NCBI GenBank assembly: GCA_026702845.1
Contig: JADCLS010000011.1
Location: forward strand, 120,138 to 184,137
DNA length: 64,000 bases
Source: Candidatus Heimdallarchaeota archaeon
GTDB lineage: Archaea > Asgardarchaeota > Heimdallarchaeia > Heimdallarchaeales > Kariarchaeaceae
Reading direction: 5' to 3'
Translations under genes and position numbers: made by a program
The notes under the pieces: generated by a model
What the model was told of the DNA's origin: nothing
Seen by the model: only the letters and a program-made list of their open reading frames with translations
Databases searched by the model: none
Shown: positions 36,477-47,110 of the stretch, one piece after another
Layout of the letters: each line of letters starts with the position of its first letter
How positions within the stretch are numbered: position 1 is the first letter of the stretch

Positions 36477-38171
36477 ATGAAATCTAGTTTAGAGATTGCC
36501 CAAGAAGCAACACTTAAACCTATTATAGATGTTGCCAAAACACTTGGTCTTACTGAGGATGATCTTGAACTTCATGGCAAGGTCATAGCGAAGATTGCCC
36601 TAAGCAAAGAGAGAGAGGAAGAGATTAAAAAACAGCCCAAAGGTAGGTATGTTCTTGTCACAGCCATCACACCTACACCAGCTGGTGAGGGGAAGACCAC
36701 CACTGCTATAGGATTAACCCAGGGCCTCAATAAAATAGGCAAAAGAGCTATTGTTACACTAAGACAACCATCCCTTGGCCCAGTTTTCGGGATCAAAGGT
36801 GGAGCAGCAGGTGCAGGATATGCTCAGGTATTGCCCATGGAAGAAATTAACCTAGGCTTCACTGGCGATTTTAATAAGATTGAAAGTGCGCACAACCTAC
36901 TTTCAGCTTTACTAGACAATCATCTCTTCAGGGATAATAAACTCAATTTTGATATAGAGAATGTTGCCTGGAAACGTTGTATGGATATGAATGATAGGGC
37001 CTTGAGAGGGATAGTGGTTGCCAATGGAGATCCAAAAATAGTGGGAGTGAAAAGAGAATCTGGATTTGATATCACTGCTGCTTCTGAAGTAATGGCACTT
37101 ATGGCTCTTGCTGATGATCTTCAGGATGTGAAGAAGAGAATTGAGAGAATTGTTGTAGGTAGAACGCCTGAAGGTAAGGTAATCACAGCTAAGGATTTAT
37201 CTGCACCAGGTGCCATGACAGCTCTTCTCAAGCATGCAGTAAAACCCAATCTAGTACAGACCTATGAAGGAGCTCCAGCTACAGTTCACATAGGGCCTTT
37301 TGGTAATATCGCAACTGGTACTAGTTCTGTGATTGCGGATAAACTTGCCATTCACATGTCTGATTATGTTGTTACAGAGGCTGGATTTGGATCAGATCTA
37401 GGTGCAGAGAAATTCTTCAACATCAAATGTCGAGCAGCAGGTATGTACCCAGATGCAGTTGTTCTTGTGACAACTGTAAAAGCACTGAAATTCCATGGTA
37501 CTGATGAGCCATTCGATAGAGAGAAGATCAAAATCCCTAATCTTGAACAAGTCAAGAAGGGCATTGAGAATCTAGGCAAACACATTGAAAATATGAAGTC
37601 ATTTGGTACTCCTGTAATTGTTGCACTCAATTACTTCCCACATGATACTGATGAGGAAATAGAATTTATCAGGAACTATGCTCTAGAAAATGGTGCAGAT
37701 GGATTCTCCATATCCAAGGGTGTTGCTCTTGGTGGAGAGGGTACTGAGGAATTAGCTACTATTGTGGATGAGACAATTACCAAGCATGGTCCTGTCACCC
37801 CCAATTTCACCTATGATTTAGAGGATGAGATAGAGACGAAGATTGAGAAGATATCAAAATCCATCTATGGAGCATCTGGTGTTAATTATACAGATAAGGC
37901 CAAGGAAGTAATTGCACAGCTCAAACAGGATGGATATGGAGATCTGCCTATTTGCATGGCAAAGACTCATCTTAGCCTCTCAGATGATCAAACCAAGAGA
38001 GGAGCACCTAAGGACTTTGAGATCACCATTTCTGATGTACGTTTGAGTGCTGGAGCTGGTTTCATTTTCCCACAAACTGGAAAGATTTTGACTATGCCTG
38101 GACTTGGACCAGTACCCGCAGCAAATAATATAGATATTGATCAAACAGGCAAAATCACGGGATTATTCTAA
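36477..38171 (+). CDS. fhs: Formate-tetrahydrofolate ligase
   Basis: The 564-aa protein is a full-length FTHFS. It has the ATP-binding loop TPTPAGEGKTTTAIGLTQGL, the following TLRQPSLGPVFGIKGGAAG, VVTEAGFGSDLGAEKF, and PICMAKTHLSLS near the end. It joins formate to tetrahydrofolate with ATP, the entry of formate into the one-carbon pool or methyl branch of the Wood-Ljungdahl pathway. I chose ATG 36477, which matches family N-termini (MKSSLEIAQEA); a TTG three codons upstream at 36468 would exactly fit a leaderless start from the TATA box. No folD or other pathway gene is adjacent. Many archaea lack this enzyme and use methanopterin. Confidence 0.95.
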   Translation: MKSSLEIAQEATLKPIIDVAKTLGLTEDDLELHGKVIAKIALSKEREEEIKKQPKGRYVLVTAITPTPAGEGKTTTAIGLTQGLNKIGKRAIVTLRQPSLGPVFGIKGGAAGAGYAQVLPMEEINLGFTGDFNKIESAHNLLSALLDNHLFRDNKLNFDIENVAWKRCMDMNDRALRGIVVANGDPKIVGVKRESGFDITAASEVMALMALADDLQDVKKRIERIVVGRTPEGKVITAKDLSAPGAMTALLKHAVKPNLVQTYEGAPATVHIGPFGNIATGTSSVIADKLAIHMSDYVVTEAGFGSDLGAEKFFNIKCRAAGMYPDAVVLVTTVKALKFHGTDEPFDREKIKIPNLEQVKKGIENLGKHIENMKSFGTPVIVALNYFPHDTDEEIEFIRNYALENGADGFSISKGVALGGEGTEELATIVDETITKHGPVTPNFTYDLEDEIETKIEKISKSIYGASGVNYTDKAKEVIAQLKQDGYGDLPICMAKTHLSLSDDQTKRGAPKDFEITISDVRLSAGAGFIFPQTGKILTMPGLGPVPAANNIDIDQTGKITGLF

Positions 38172-38245
38172 ATTTTATATAATAATACAATAATTGATAA
38201 TTTCATACAAATCTCATATATATTGAAATTGAAAATTAATTGATT

Positions 38246-41200
38246 CTAATGGTTTTTATTTTTGATATACCACATTGTAGTAACAAATAGTATTGCACCT
38301 AAGGAAGAGATCATTATGATGCTAGTTATCTCAATGCTATTCTCGGGTAGGTTTTGCACAGAATCTACATTACCGGATAAACTCAATGGAGAGTTAAAAC
38401 TATTTTGATCTACAATCCAAACATATCCATTTTGAGATATCAGAAGGAGATCATCTGGTACGCCACCCTCATCAAGATCAGCTATGATTATATCAGCAAT
38501 AGCATCAAAATCAATGGGAACAGACCATGTGGGTTCGATATTATCAAGGAAATCTTTGGTTTCAGGGTAGCATGCAATTGTATTATGCGCTGCAACTGCT
38601 GCGAATTTGCAGCTATCATAAAATCCATTATAATTCTCCAAATATCGTGATCTTGCATTTGGTGCAACTATAACTTCTTTATCGAAGGCAAAATCAACAT
38701 AACCGATTTGAGGTAAAGTAGTGAAAACAAATTCGGACTGCCCAAAGTATGCCCCATAAATATCTCCAGAAGTAGTTTCAACCATAAGATCTTGAACAGA
38801 GTCTCCATCAATATCTGACAGATAAGCTTGTAAAGTATTTCCAGGAATGGTTGCTACTCCACCAGCATCAACAGATGGAACTACCAGACCAGTTCCATTG
38901 AATGATAATTTGTAGAAAATCGAATTTTCACCCGTAGGACTATCCAATATCAACAGGAATTCATTAGTTGTTGGATTTGTATCCAGCTGACCTGCAAGAA
39001 TATCTCCCAATAAACCCAGAGTCATATATCCATTATTGGTTGTGGATGGTATCTCGTACAGTACGGCCATTGTATTGGAGAAGAGATTAAGCTTATAATT
39101 TCCTGGATTAGTCTTACTTTCAGCTGCGATGACAAGATCGAATAAACCATCCTCATTAAAGTCAGCCATATCAAATTTTGCATCTTTAACATCATTTAGA
39201 ACTGCTGAATATATTGGATACTGACTATCTTCAATGGAGAAAACGCCTACCTCAACATTACTTACAAGTGTTTTCAGATACCGCATACCTCTACCTGAAT
39301 AAACGGGTCTTATGTCATATACATATTTGTTTAATGAATACACTATCTCTACTCCACCACCACTTATCCAGTCTAATAGCTCAAACTCAAAACTATCCCA
39401 TCCTTTCGGATCCCCTGGGTATTTGTAATCCTCAATAACCTGTCCATCTGCCATGTTTATTACATAAATTCCAGATTCATATGCAATGATAAGATCATTT
39501 TTTCCATCACCATCAAAATCACCTTTTTGGGCATCATAGAGCAACCCAAAATCTCTATCATAAATATCCCAAATTGCCTTATTATAGGATTCATCGGTCC
39601 TCAATAGATAGGTATCTGCTCCTCCGAAGTAATAGTCGTCAACAACAAAAATATCATCAACCCCATCAGTGCCTATAGCATCATTAGCAAATACATCTTC
39701 TGCAAAGAACTTTGTTCTGGAACTGAATTCTTCTCCAACACGGATAAATGGATCTGCTAATCCTTGTGTGATAGGATCTGGTGATATTGGTTGTAGACTT
39801 CTATAGAGATCAATCTGATTGATCCATCCAGAAGATCCTCCAACAAGAATTGTTGGTTCTCCTTCCTTAATTTCCATTTGAAGCACAGATCTAGCCTGAG
39901 CTCCGACACTCACAAAACCTAGCCCTTTTCCTGTTTTCATATCAATCATGGTAACACCAAAGTAATTACCAGCCTCACGGATATTATGCCCGTAGGCCAT
40001 CAATATCTCATCACCCCAGGGAGTGATCACTGCTGAAATACCAAGGTTCACATTTGCTGTTGCACCTTCAGGATTCTGGAAGTTCCAGATAATCTCACCA
40101 GTTGCACCATCTATTGCAATTACCTTGGGACCAGGCTTTGAAGAGAAAGTATAGAGGGTATGAATGATATCATCGATGTCATCATCATTTATATCTTCAA
40201 CAATTGGTGCCTTCGTAGCAGCACCAGCTTGAATATCGTCGAAATATCCATCTGTTAGGATAGTACTCCAAAGTAGTTCTCCTGTTGCACCATTGATAGC
40301 TGTGAGATTACTCGCACCAACGACTATATCTAGCAATCCATCACTATTAAGATCTGTAGTCACCATTTTATTACCTAACCAAGATGTGCCAAAAATATCT
40401 ATAGTATAGAAATCAAAAAGCTCTTTCCACACCACGGTACCTGTATTTGTGAAAACAGCAGACCATCCAGATTTACTTGAAATCGCTATTGAGGGAACAG
40501 ATGTGGAGGTAAATTCACCTACAACAATATTTGTCACATATGCTATATTAGACTTTGGTACTTCGGGGTTGAAATTATTAAATGAATTATTTTCAATAGC
40601 CTCTGTATCTAGAATTTTTATTGTTCCATCCATATATCCCACAATTATTTCATCTGTCCCATCATTATCAAGATCTCCAGTTGTGAAATCACCTACAATT
40701 GATTTATCTAGGTTATCCCCATTGGGATCGTACCCAGAAGTAGAGTAATTGCCGATCAATACTCCTGTGTATAGGTTATACACAAGAATAAATGAATAAT
40801 ACTCATAGACAAATCGACTAACTTCACCATCGATTCTGAGTAGATGTAATTCTGCTTCTACATTGAAGTCAGAATTTGCAGGATCGATTTTAATCCCATA
40901 GAGAACTTCATCATTATAGACATCCAAGGCAGCGATATAGCCCCTAGGGGAATAGGCCAGTATATCTGTAAATTCATCTTCATTTAGATGTAATGGGATC
41001 ATTTCCTTGATTTCAGCATTATAATGAATGGTTCCATCACTAAATTCAGCAAATCCAGAAACAGAAGAATAAAAGATTTCAGGTGCTCCCGGATATTCCT
41101 TATTGATCACCTCATAGGTATTGATCACTCCTCGATCAGATTCAAGGATTAATTCAGGATAACCATTGCCATTGGCATCAGATATTTCCACATCGGTTAA

Positions 41201-44200
41201 GTCTCTAACATAGGTTGGGCTGATCCATTTCTCTGTATATCTAATGTGATCCACAGTGTTGGAGAGGTATTCAAAGAGATAGGCATTTCGTCCGTCAATA
41301 CCGAGGATTTCATGTCTACCATCCTTATCGCTATCACCCACTGCCATCTTGGTTATAGATCCATGTGTGAAGCGAGTAAAATCACTTTGTGGATTATTCA
41401 CCGTAACAAAGGCATTTGGCATATTGAAACCACATGCATCAGGATACTCATTCACCACCTTCTTCACAAAATCCCGTTTACCTATTCTGGGATTTACATT
41501 GAAATCGCAAGCATCCCAATTAGAATAATTACTAAACTCGTAATTAACGTAGTAATTCAAAGTAAACCCGATATCTGTATTTGGAACAATTGCGGGTCTC
41601 ATGGCCTCATATTTCTGTAGAAAAGCATTACCAAGTTGAGTCATAGATCGGTATCCATCTGAATTTGCATCGTTGTACAACACAATACTGTCATCATCAA
41701 AACCTAGAGGATCAATAAGTGAATGATATTCGCTCCAAGATACTCCATCATCTTTTGAGCTCATAGCAAAGATCCCTCCATAAGGAGTTGTTGTACTCTG
41801 CTCAAATGTAACAATGATATTATTGGTTTCTGGTTCTCTAATGATCTCAGGATTGTACGAGCTCAATCCGGATGTGAAGAGCTTCTTCACTGGTCCCCAA
41901 GTTGCATTGTAAGGTGAATAATCGATGTTACCAAATGAATCCATATCAAATACAAGAGTTGAGTAGTAGAGATCTAAATCAAGATAATTTCCATCTAGAT
42001 AATATCCACTCAACACAATATCGTAGGAATTAGCAGCAGATTGAAACACATCCATTGAATTAACACGTAATGAAACAGGACTAAGTGATCCAAAAGCAGT
42101 TGCATTGTAGGTAACTAGTGCAACTTCGCCTGTACTATGATCATAAATGCTTGCTCGAACCAGAAAGTTAGGATTGGTTGCACTCCCAAACAGGTCTGAT
42201 TGATAGATAATTCCCACTAAATCAGCACCGATATCCATATTGATGAGATTTGGAACCAAATTTGATGGTTGACCTGCACGCACCCTGTTTTGAAAATCAA
42301 AATCAACAATTTCTCGTATTGTTGAAATACCACCCGATATAGTAAAATCGAGTACCTTTATGGTGAGATAATCTATGGAAAATTGATGATCACGTTCAAC
42401 ATAGCTGAGATAGAATTTCGAGTCCTTTTCCAACAAGGAAAATTGCTCAAAGCTAATGGTAACTCCAGATGCTTCAACTGAACCAACAGCAGACCAAGAT
42501 CCACCATTATCTGTTGAGGAGTAGATTTGAATCAAATCAAGATATTTATCCTGGCTAAAAGCCATGACCAATCCTCCTGCAGAAGTTCTCAAGATATCGT
42601 GATCGGGGCCTGAAATATGCTGAAGATAGAGGTATTTTGAGGTTTCAAAACTCCTTGAAGCATCAGAAGTTAAGGAGCCGGAGAATGCAATGGATTGTGA
42701 ACCAGCTACATTCTCATAAATATCAATTCCATATTTGTGTGAGATGATTAATTCAATGCTGTTATCAAAATCCGCATTATCAACCTCTACATCATAAACT
42801 GGAGTATATTCGGTTGTTTGAGTGAAAGAATCAAAATCATACATCTTTACGAATCCTATTCCATCCCATTTCAATACAACAACAAATCCAGATCTGATTT
42901 CAAGTGGTGTTGATAAGTCCTCACCTGCGATTATTAAGTCCTGCCTACCATTCTGATCCAGATCAGCAATATGTACATCATTTATCAGAAAATGCTGATT
43001 GACAACAATATTACCAGGTAGGTTGTATTTACCTTTACCAGAGTTACCTAGAAAAATTTCTGAGTATTGGAATACATGAGAGAAATATACATCAATGGGA
43101 TAATTAGCCTCCTCATAGTTTGATGTATCTATCTCAATCTCATAAATCAACATAGCGGAGGATGCAACCACAATTAATTCTAACTTGCCATTTCCATTTA
43201 TATCACCGGTTGTGAGAGCAGTAATCTGTCTCTTCTCGGATGGCAATTGTTTCAAGAATGGATGCTCATTGATCTCAATAACTGAAATTAGCCTATAAGT
43301 ATCATCCTGAATTGAGCCCACCGTTGTATAAACTGCCTCAAAAACATAAATATTGTCATCTGTAGAGGCAACAAACTCCTGTAACCCATTTTGATTGAGA
43401 TCAAATCCTGCATTGATTTGGGTGACATGATTGAAGATGGTGCGATTGAATGAAGCACCTATACCATCAAATTCCTCATTAAGATAAGGTGAGATATTAG
43501 TTTTAATCGTATCATTGATGTCAAAACTCTTGTAAGCTCTTTTGAAGGTATTATTTGTCAAGTGTTCAAAGACATAGATGTTATTGTTAAAATCTCCAAC
43601 AATTATCTCATTCTTACCATCATTGTCCAAATCCGCAGTTGACATGGATAAGGTCCAATCCTGAAGTTCATCCTCATTATCCCAGGTTTCCATTATATGA
43701 TACCCATAATTGATCATATAATACTGAGAATTGGGATAGACACTAAATTTTAAATTTATGTCTATTCGTTTAGCAGATGGGTATGAGGCAGCTAGTAAGG
43801 AGGTAGATGGCTCATAATCCGCAAATAAATTGACTACTCGACCATTAAATATGCTCTGATCACCTAGGGTTTGAAAAACTAACATACTTGAAGGTAACTT
43901 ACTCTTCATCAAGGGATGATAACCAAGGAATGATAGGCCTTCAGTTGGATCAATGACATAATTGTTGTATATAACTGTGGGATCATTGAATTTCGCGGTA
44001 GCCATACCAGATAGAGGATCTGCATTATTCACAGCATAGGGTATCTCAACCCAAATGGGATACTCTCGTGATCCATCATTTTGCCAGTAGGTTATGCCAT
44101 ATCGTTCCTCATCAAACCCAAAATGATCAGAATCATATCGTGCGTAACCTACAATTAGATCCATATCACCATCATCATCAAAATCCACAGGATTTGCATA

Positions 44201-47110
44201 CGTCCATGCTCTACCTCCGGAATTCTCATTAATTGTCTTGAAATAATCACCTCGATAGGTATACTCCATACGAGAGTGTTGGGTCTGAGTAGCTGTAGCA
44301 ATGGACACACTAGATATGGTTACACTTTGTACATTTTCTACAAGCTCGAAATCAAGATCTAAACTCTGTTCTGGAAGTACATCGATACCTGATGTATCGA
44401 TCTCAATGAATTCGCCCTGATCATCATCATGTGCGAATGTTGTTTCTAGCAAATGTAATTTACCATTGCTCATGATGAGATCTGCGTATTCTGACCCTGA
44501 GGTATCCATACTTTTGAATTGGGGAGACCAAGTAGATTCCAATAACACACTAGAAAGTGTTCCTGTTAACTCTAGATCCTGTAATGATCTCTGTATACTG
44601 TATCCTTCCTCATCTTCCATGAATAATGGAGTAAAGTAGGTACATGATTCTGTTGTTGTGACATAATCAGAACAGGCCGATGGACGCCATGCTGATCCCG
44701 GCTTGACATTCACTTGATAATAAATGGCCACATCATTAGCAGCTAATTCTCGGTTATACCCACCCTTACCATTTGAAATTTCTCCATCCCAGGAGGATAT
44801 AATCAACCAATAGGCATTATTTAATGGATCAATGATCTTTGGATAAAGAGGGTTTGTAGCCAGATTGGTTGGCAATTGTTCTTTTACATAAGTCGTTTCT
44901 ATGGGGAAGAAGGAGAAACTGAAATATTGAGCCCCAGCATCTCTTTTTTTCTTCATGAACCCATTCACAGAATCTGCAAAAATGGAATCTGAGACATTGA
45001 ATAACATACTGGTCAATTCAGCATCAAATACTGGATTGGCATACTCTGAGTATTGACGATAGGCACCAGCCCAGCCATTTGTTGTAGTTACAATATATTC
45101 CAGATTATTCTCCACATTAAAATCGACAAAGTTTTCTGCAGTATAGGAGAACATTTCCCCATTACCAAATGGAACATCAGAACCTAGTCTACCCCTTCCT
45201 GCACCATAATCAATCCATGCTGGAAAACGATTAACAGCTTTGGTTAAAGCCAAGTCAAATAGGTTGGTATCCAGTTTGTATCGCTCATCTACCCAACTAT
45301 CCCAGACTACCTCATACAAGGAAGAAGTTTCATTATATGCAATAGCAATAATACTACCATCAACTGTTCCGACAAATCCCACACCAACAGGTTCATTTGA
45401 TCCTTTAAAGGTCATTTCACCAATAGCTGAAGATTGTGCGGTATCTATAGGGGTATTGACTGTTCGAGTGTAAATAGAATCGATTTTTACCATGGCATTG
45501 GTACCTACAACTGAGATTTTTAGATATCTGAAATAATCCAAACCGAAATCTGCCAAAGTTGGATCTATCTCTACATAATAATCTGCAAAACTAGAGTATA
45601 CCCACTGATAGTTGTTGTAATCAATATATAACGGGTACCAGTTTATATTATCTACAGAGATATCAAAGAAGACATTAGTATTAATTGTATTAAATGATCG
45701 AATCTTGAGATCCCAGAGATTAGGTACACCATTACCAGATACCTCTTCATCCTGTCCAAAATCAAAGATTGCATATTGGTTATCAGTATAATTGTGCGCA
45801 ATGGTGGTATAATACCCATCAGGAACTCCAGCTACACGAGTATTATAATGATCTCCAGTTGGTAATTCAAGCCCATAGAATCCAGGTTCATCTTTACTAA
45901 ATGTATCAAAGTACACACCTGGATTACTGCCACTCTCCTGTGAACGAGAGGAAGTATCACTCAAGAGATCAACATAATGATCTAGGGGATATGGATGTGC
46001 ATCATTAACCTCCCAATCTTCAAATGGTTTGGTTATTTTATGAACTCCTAACACGTCCTCGATAGTATCAAGGATGTACACCCCATCACCTTGTGCGGTC
46101 AGAAGAAGCTCATCTAAACCATCATTATCTAAATCTCCACCATCCATTGAGCTAATAGCCCTATTAATCATTGTTCCACTTGACCAGTAAAAATCATAGC
46201 TATTATCCTGTGGAAATGGCATAATCCCTGTATCAGTTTCAATAATTGTTCCATTATTCTCTAGTAGTAGAATCTCTCCACTCCGCATACCCACTGCAAT
46301 CTCCTTGAGTGTATTCTGATTTACATCAGTAATACCAACTGCAGTTATATCTGAAGGAACTTGATAAGAAAATACCTCATTAAAGCTCATCCAGTGATCA
46401 CTGGAATATGGATAGCGACCATGCTCATCAAATTCAAATACTTTTAGAGATTTAGCAGCACCAACAATAATATCCTGCTTGAAATCTCCATCTAGATCCC
46501 CGATGATTAGATCCATGATTCTCCCAATACGAGTGGCAGACCATACAAGATCGAATTGATTCTCCATATTGGTATAAGGGTCATAAATATGTGTCTGCTC
46601 AAAAACATACAATCCACCATCTTCTGAACCTGCAATGACTTCGATGAGATTATTATAATCAGTATCTGCAAATACTAATGAGGTGACATCTGATTGAAAA
46701 ATTCCTCCTCCAATCTCCCAAACAAGATCATAGGCAGAGGTCACATAGTTCCACCGGTAAAGATGAATTTCATTGTCATAGAGGTATCCACCTGCTAGAG
46801 CCATCATTTCTGCATCATCTGTAGTAGCCACTGCATGAATGGCTGCTTTGCTTACCCAGGGATCCCATTTGATATTGTAATCATTAGCTGCATCAGCCAG
46901 GTAATCATTCATATTGGTTAGACTATCATAGGGATTATTGATTGCATCATCTTCTACTGGATCAGGAATCCCATTTTCAAAGGAGTCAATTGTGAAATCA
47001 TTAAGCTCACCTCTGACCTCCTCCGTTATCGTTTCTGCCATACTGTTATACATGCCACTAGTTAGCATCAGTAGTGTGATTAGTATAAAGCTTATCTTAT
47101 TTGATTTCAT
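38246..47110 (-). CDS. Giant secreted FG-GAP/VCBS repeat protein (2954 aa)
   Basis: The protein has a signal peptide (KISFILITLLMLTSGMYNSMAE), dozens of FG-GAP/VCBS-type blades, for example DLDGDFKQDIIVGAAKSLKV and DIDGDSVQDLMVETTSGDIY, a few beta-sandwich-like inserts (about 430-560 and 1500-1750), and a C-terminal membrane anchor (ITSIIMISSLGAILFVTTMWYI) followed by a short basic tail. The Asp-rich loops would bind calcium and the blades form beta-propellers. It is probably a cell-surface adhesin or coat protein. It is the second gene of an operon: its ATG overlaps the upstream stop (TAATG), with AAAGGAGG 8 nt before it. Confidence 0.88.
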   Translation of the reverse strand: MKSNKISFILITLLMLTSGMYNSMAETITEEVRGELNDFTIDSFENGIPDPVEDDAINNPYDSLTNMNDYLADAANDYNIKWDPWVSKAAIHAVATTDDAEMMALAGGYLYDNEIHLYRWNYVTSAYDLVWEIGGGIFQSDVTSLVFADTDYNNLIEVIAGSEDGGLYVFEQTHIYDPYTNMENQFDLVWSATRIGRIMDLIIGDLDGDFKQDIIVGAAKSLKVFEFDEHGRYPYSSDHWMSFNEVFSYQVPSDITAVGITDVNQNTLKEIAVGMRSGEILLLENNGTIIETDTGIMPFPQDNSYDFYWSSGTMINRAISSMDGGDLDNDGLDELLLTAQGDGVYILDTIEDVLGVHKITKPFEDWEVNDAHPYPLDHYVDLLSDTSSRSQESGSNPGVYFDTFSKDEPGFYGLELPTGDHYNTRVAGVPDGYYTTIAHNYTDNQYAIFDFGQDEEVSGNGVPNLWDLKIRSFNTINTNVFFDISVDNINWYPLYIDYNNYQWVYSSFADYYVEIDPTLADFGLDYFRYLKISVVGTNAMVKIDSIYTRTVNTPIDTAQSSAIGEMTFKGSNEPVGVGFVGTVDGSIIAIAYNETSSLYEVVWDSWVDERYKLDTNLFDLALTKAVNRFPAWIDYGAGRGRLGSDVPFGNGEMFSYTAENFVDFNVENNLEYIVTTTNGWAGAYRQYSEYANPVFDAELTSMLFNVSDSIFADSVNGFMKKKRDAGAQYFSFSFFPIETTYVKEQLPTNLATNPLYPKIIDPLNNAYWLIISSWDGEISNGKGGYNRELAANDVAIYYQVNVKPGSAWRPSACSDYVTTTESCTYFTPLFMEDEEGYSIQRSLQDLELTGTLSSVLLESTWSPQFKSMDTSGSEYADLIMSNGKLHLLETTFAHDDDQGEFIEIDTSGIDVLPEQSLDLDFELVENVQSVTISSVSIATATQTQHSRMEYTYRGDYFKTINENSGGRAWTYANPVDFDDDGDMDLIVGYARYDSDHFGFDEERYGITYWQNDGSREYPIWVEIPYAVNNADPLSGMATAKFNDPTVIYNNYVIDPTEGLSFLGYHPLMKSKLPSSMLVFQTLGDQSIFNGRVVNLFADYEPSTSLLAASYPSAKRIDINLKFSVYPNSQYYMINYGYHIMETWDNEDELQDWTLSMSTADLDNDGKNEIIVGDFNNNIYVFEHLTNNTFKRAYKSFDINDTIKTNISPYLNEEFDGIGASFNRTIFNHVTQINAGFDLNQNGLQEFVASTDDNIYVFEAVYTTVGSIQDDTYRLISVIEINEHPFLKQLPSEKRQITALTTGDINGNGKLELIVVASSAMLIYEIEIDTSNYEEANYPIDVYFSHVFQYSEIFLGNSGKGKYNLPGNIVVNQHFLINDVHIADLDQNGRQDLIIAGEDLSTPLEIRSGFVVVLKWDGIGFVKMYDFDSFTQTTEYTPVYDVEVDNADFDNSIELIISHKYGIDIYENVAGSQSIAFSGSLTSDASRSFETSKYLYLQHISGPDHDILRTSAGGLVMAFSQDKYLDLIQIYSSTDNGGSWSAVGSVEASGVTISFEQFSLLEKDSKFYLSYVERDHQFSIDYLTIKVLDFTISGGISTIREIVDFDFQNRVRAGQPSNLVPNLINMDIGADLVGIIYQSDLFGSATNPNFLVRASIYDHSTGEVALVTYNATAFGSLSPVSLRVNSMDVFQSAANSYDIVLSGYYLDGNYLDLDLYYSTLVFDMDSFGNIDYSPYNATWGPVKKLFTSGLSSYNPEIIREPETNNIIVTFEQSTTTPYGGIFAMSSKDDGVSWSEYHSLIDPLGFDDDSIVLYNDANSDGYRSMTQLGNAFLQKYEAMRPAIVPNTDIGFTLNYYVNYEFSNYSNWDACDFNVNPRIGKRDFVKKVVNEYPDACGFNMPNAFVTVNNPQSDFTRFTHGSITKMAVGDSDKDGRHEILGIDGRNAYLFEYLSNTVDHIRYTEKWISPTYVRDLTDVEISDANGNGYPELILESDRGVINTYEVINKEYPGAPEIFYSSVSGFAEFSDGTIHYNAEIKEMIPLHLNEDEFTDILAYSPRGYIAALDVYNDEVLYGIKIDPANSDFNVEAELHLLRIDGEVSRFVYEYYSFILVYNLYTGVLIGNYSTSGYDPNGDNLDKSIVGDFTTGDLDNDGTDEIIVGYMDGTIKILDTEAIENNSFNNFNPEVPKSNIAYVTNIVVGEFTSTSVPSIAISSKSGWSAVFTNTGTVVWKELFDFYTIDIFGTSWLGNKMVTTDLNSDGLLDIVVGASNLTAINGATGELLWSTILTDGYFDDIQAGAATKAPIVEDINDDDIDDIIHTLYTFSSKPGPKVIAIDGATGEIIWNFQNPEGATANVNLGISAVITPWGDEILMAYGHNIREAGNYFGVTMIDMKTGKGLGFVSVGAQARSVLQMEIKEGEPTILVGGSSGWINQIDLYRSLQPISPDPITQGLADPFIRVGEEFSSRTKFFAEDVFANDAIGTDGVDDIFVVDDYYFGGADTYLLRTDESYNKAIWDIYDRDFGLLYDAQKGDFDGDGKNDLIIAYESGIYVINMADGQVIEDYKYPGDPKGWDSFEFELLDWISGGGVEIVYSLNKYVYDIRPVYSGRGMRYLKTLVSNVEVGVFSIEDSQYPIYSAVLNDVKDAKFDMADFNEDGLFDLVIAAESKTNPGNYKLNLFSNTMAVLYEIPSTTNNGYMTLGLLGDILAGQLDTNPTTNEFLLILDSPTGENSIFYKLSFNGTGLVVPSVDAGGVATIPGNTLQAYLSDIDGDSVQDLMVETTSGDIYGAYFGQSEFVFTTLPQIGYVDFAFDKEVIVAPNARSRYLENYNGFYDSCKFAAVAAHNTIACYPETKDFLDNIEPTWSVPIDFDAIADIIIADLDEGGVPDDLLLISQNGYVWIVDQNSFNSPLSLSGNVDSVQNLPENSIEITSIIMISSLGAILFVTTMWYIKNKNH